64,000 nucleotides of DNA, taken from Xanthobacteraceae bacterium (GTDB lineage: Bacteria > Pseudomonadota > Alphaproteobacteria > Rhizobiales > Xanthobacteraceae). A model generated the notes under the pieces. The model did not search any database, had not been told where the DNA came from, and worked only from the letters and a program-made list of their open reading frames with translations. Below are positions 63,721-64,000 of this stretch, piece by piece (within the stretch, counting starts at the first letter, position 1; the number at the start of each line of letters is the position of its first letter). The stretch lies in NCBI GenBank assembly GCA_019750915.1, contig JAIENY010000022.1, positions 31,780 to 95,779 on the forward strand. Direction: 5' to 3'. The position numbers and the translations under genes are program-made.

Positions 63721-64000
63721 GTGTGAGAAAGCCCTGCGAGACTGCAGCGAAAGTGTGTTTGCGTTAAGCACTCTTAACGGCTGTTCATCTTGAACTCGGT
63801 TTTCGCGCTCTCGCAGCAACACTGCGAACGCGCTGTGAAGAAAATCGCCGCGCGGATAAAAAAATCCTTGCGCCACCGAGTCAAAACTCATATTTCCAGC
63901 TCTGCCCAATTTCGCACGTGCCTGTGGTCGTGTGTCAGTCGGTAGGTATCCGGACAAGAGGCCGGACAGCCGCCAAGGGGATGAAGAACCGAGGGTCGCT
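63721..64000. other. Intergenic end of window with one inverted repeat
   Basis: No supported gene. CGTTAAG-4-CTTAACG forms a 7-bp perfect dyad at 63762-63779; it holds two TTAA boxes six bases apart, close to but not the CtrA spacing of seven. An ATG at 63981 could begin a gene that leaves the window, but only a few codons are visible and its ribosome site is too close. Confidence 0.35.

Noticed and set aside
63981..64000. Start of a gene leaving the window (ATG 63981)
   Set aside because: Only six codons are visible and the AAGGGG directly abuts the ATG; not enough to call.

Overview
The window looks like an ordinary chromosomal stretch of an alphaproteobacterium, most likely family Nitrobacteraceae/Bradyrhizobiaceae (Bradyrhizobium, Afipia, Rhodopseudomonas, Nitrobacter or a relative). 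I infer this from the GC-rich, strongly GC3-biased codon use, a CpdR-type receiver next to an N-formylglutamate amidohydrolase and hisN, a DUF1236 protein, intracellular PHB depolymerase, a short gnd next to the probable end of a Tal-Pgi fusion, and a ROSE-type RNA thermometer before a small heat-shock gene. I cannot name the genus from sequence alone. I found no transposase, phage gene, CRISPR array, rRNA or replication origin. One tRNA (Val-GAC) is present.

Layout. 1-4.7 kb: a tightly overlapping pentose-phosphate operon (tal-pgi end, gnd, zwf, pgl, gntK, Cof-type phosphatase), convergent with a GH15 glucoamylase/trehalase-like gene (4.7-6.6 kb). 6.7-11 kb: a leftward operon MFS transporter - ttuC - Tat-exported HAD protein, with a divergent LysR regulator. 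11-19.4 kb: hemolysin III, YcjX/YcjF, a cold-shock protein, two uncharacterised proteins, an arylformamidase-like hydrolase, a membrane diguanylate cyclase and an FMN reductase. 19.5-27 kb: a cupin-like protein, GST, PHB depolymerase, DctA, a FabH-like synthase and an MFS transporter. 27-31 kb: tRNA-Val, cpdR, N-formylglutamate amidohydrolase, a candidate small RNA, hisN, a TauE-like exporter and a lysophospholipase-like hydrolase. 31.8-33.5 kb: a heat-shock unit (RpoH-like promoter, ROSE thermometer, hsp20) and a divergent MarR/AhpD pair. 34.5-41.2 kb: gltB-gltD (glutamate synthase) behind a dyad-rich leader. 41.4-45.2 kb: an AraC regulator, a small FUSC-like membrane protein, DUF1236 and DUF459 proteins. 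45.3-46 kb: the ruins of an arsenic-resistance operon. 46-64 kb: mltB, an aldo/keto reductase, galU, a lone receiver, a tautomerase with a MarR regulator, an orphan ABC binding protein, a GDSL hydrolase, an outer-membrane barrel, kdsD, nfeD-qmcA, hemH, a Ni/Co exporter pair, an M3 oligopeptidase and a small membrane protein.

Functional picture. Most genes are core metabolism: NADPH and pentose supply, ammonium assimilation, heme, envelope sugars (UDP-glucose, arabinose-5-phosphate), murein turnover and PHB mobilisation, with uptake systems for dicarboxylates and probably tartrate-like acids. Small regulator/target pairs (LysR/tartrate, MarR/AhpD, MarR/tautomerase) have visible dyads in or beside their promoters.

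Most worth a second look: (1) a decayed arsR-aqpS-arsC operon at 45.32-45.98 kb that keeps its promoter but has lost the arsR start, gained a frameshift, and suffered a deletion joining the start of aqpS to the end of arsC; (2) a leftward small RNA candidate at about 28.86-28.95 kb with exposed anti-Shine-Dalgarno CU-rich motifs, its own promoter and a terminator; (3) a ROSE RNA thermometer and RpoH promoter before hsp20; (4) a MarR regulator with a C-terminal four-cysteine motif facing an AhpD-like gene across a 23-bp dyad; (5) several unassigned palindromes before gltB, dctA and at 16.4 kb. I saw no clearly new multi-gene defence or metabolic system.
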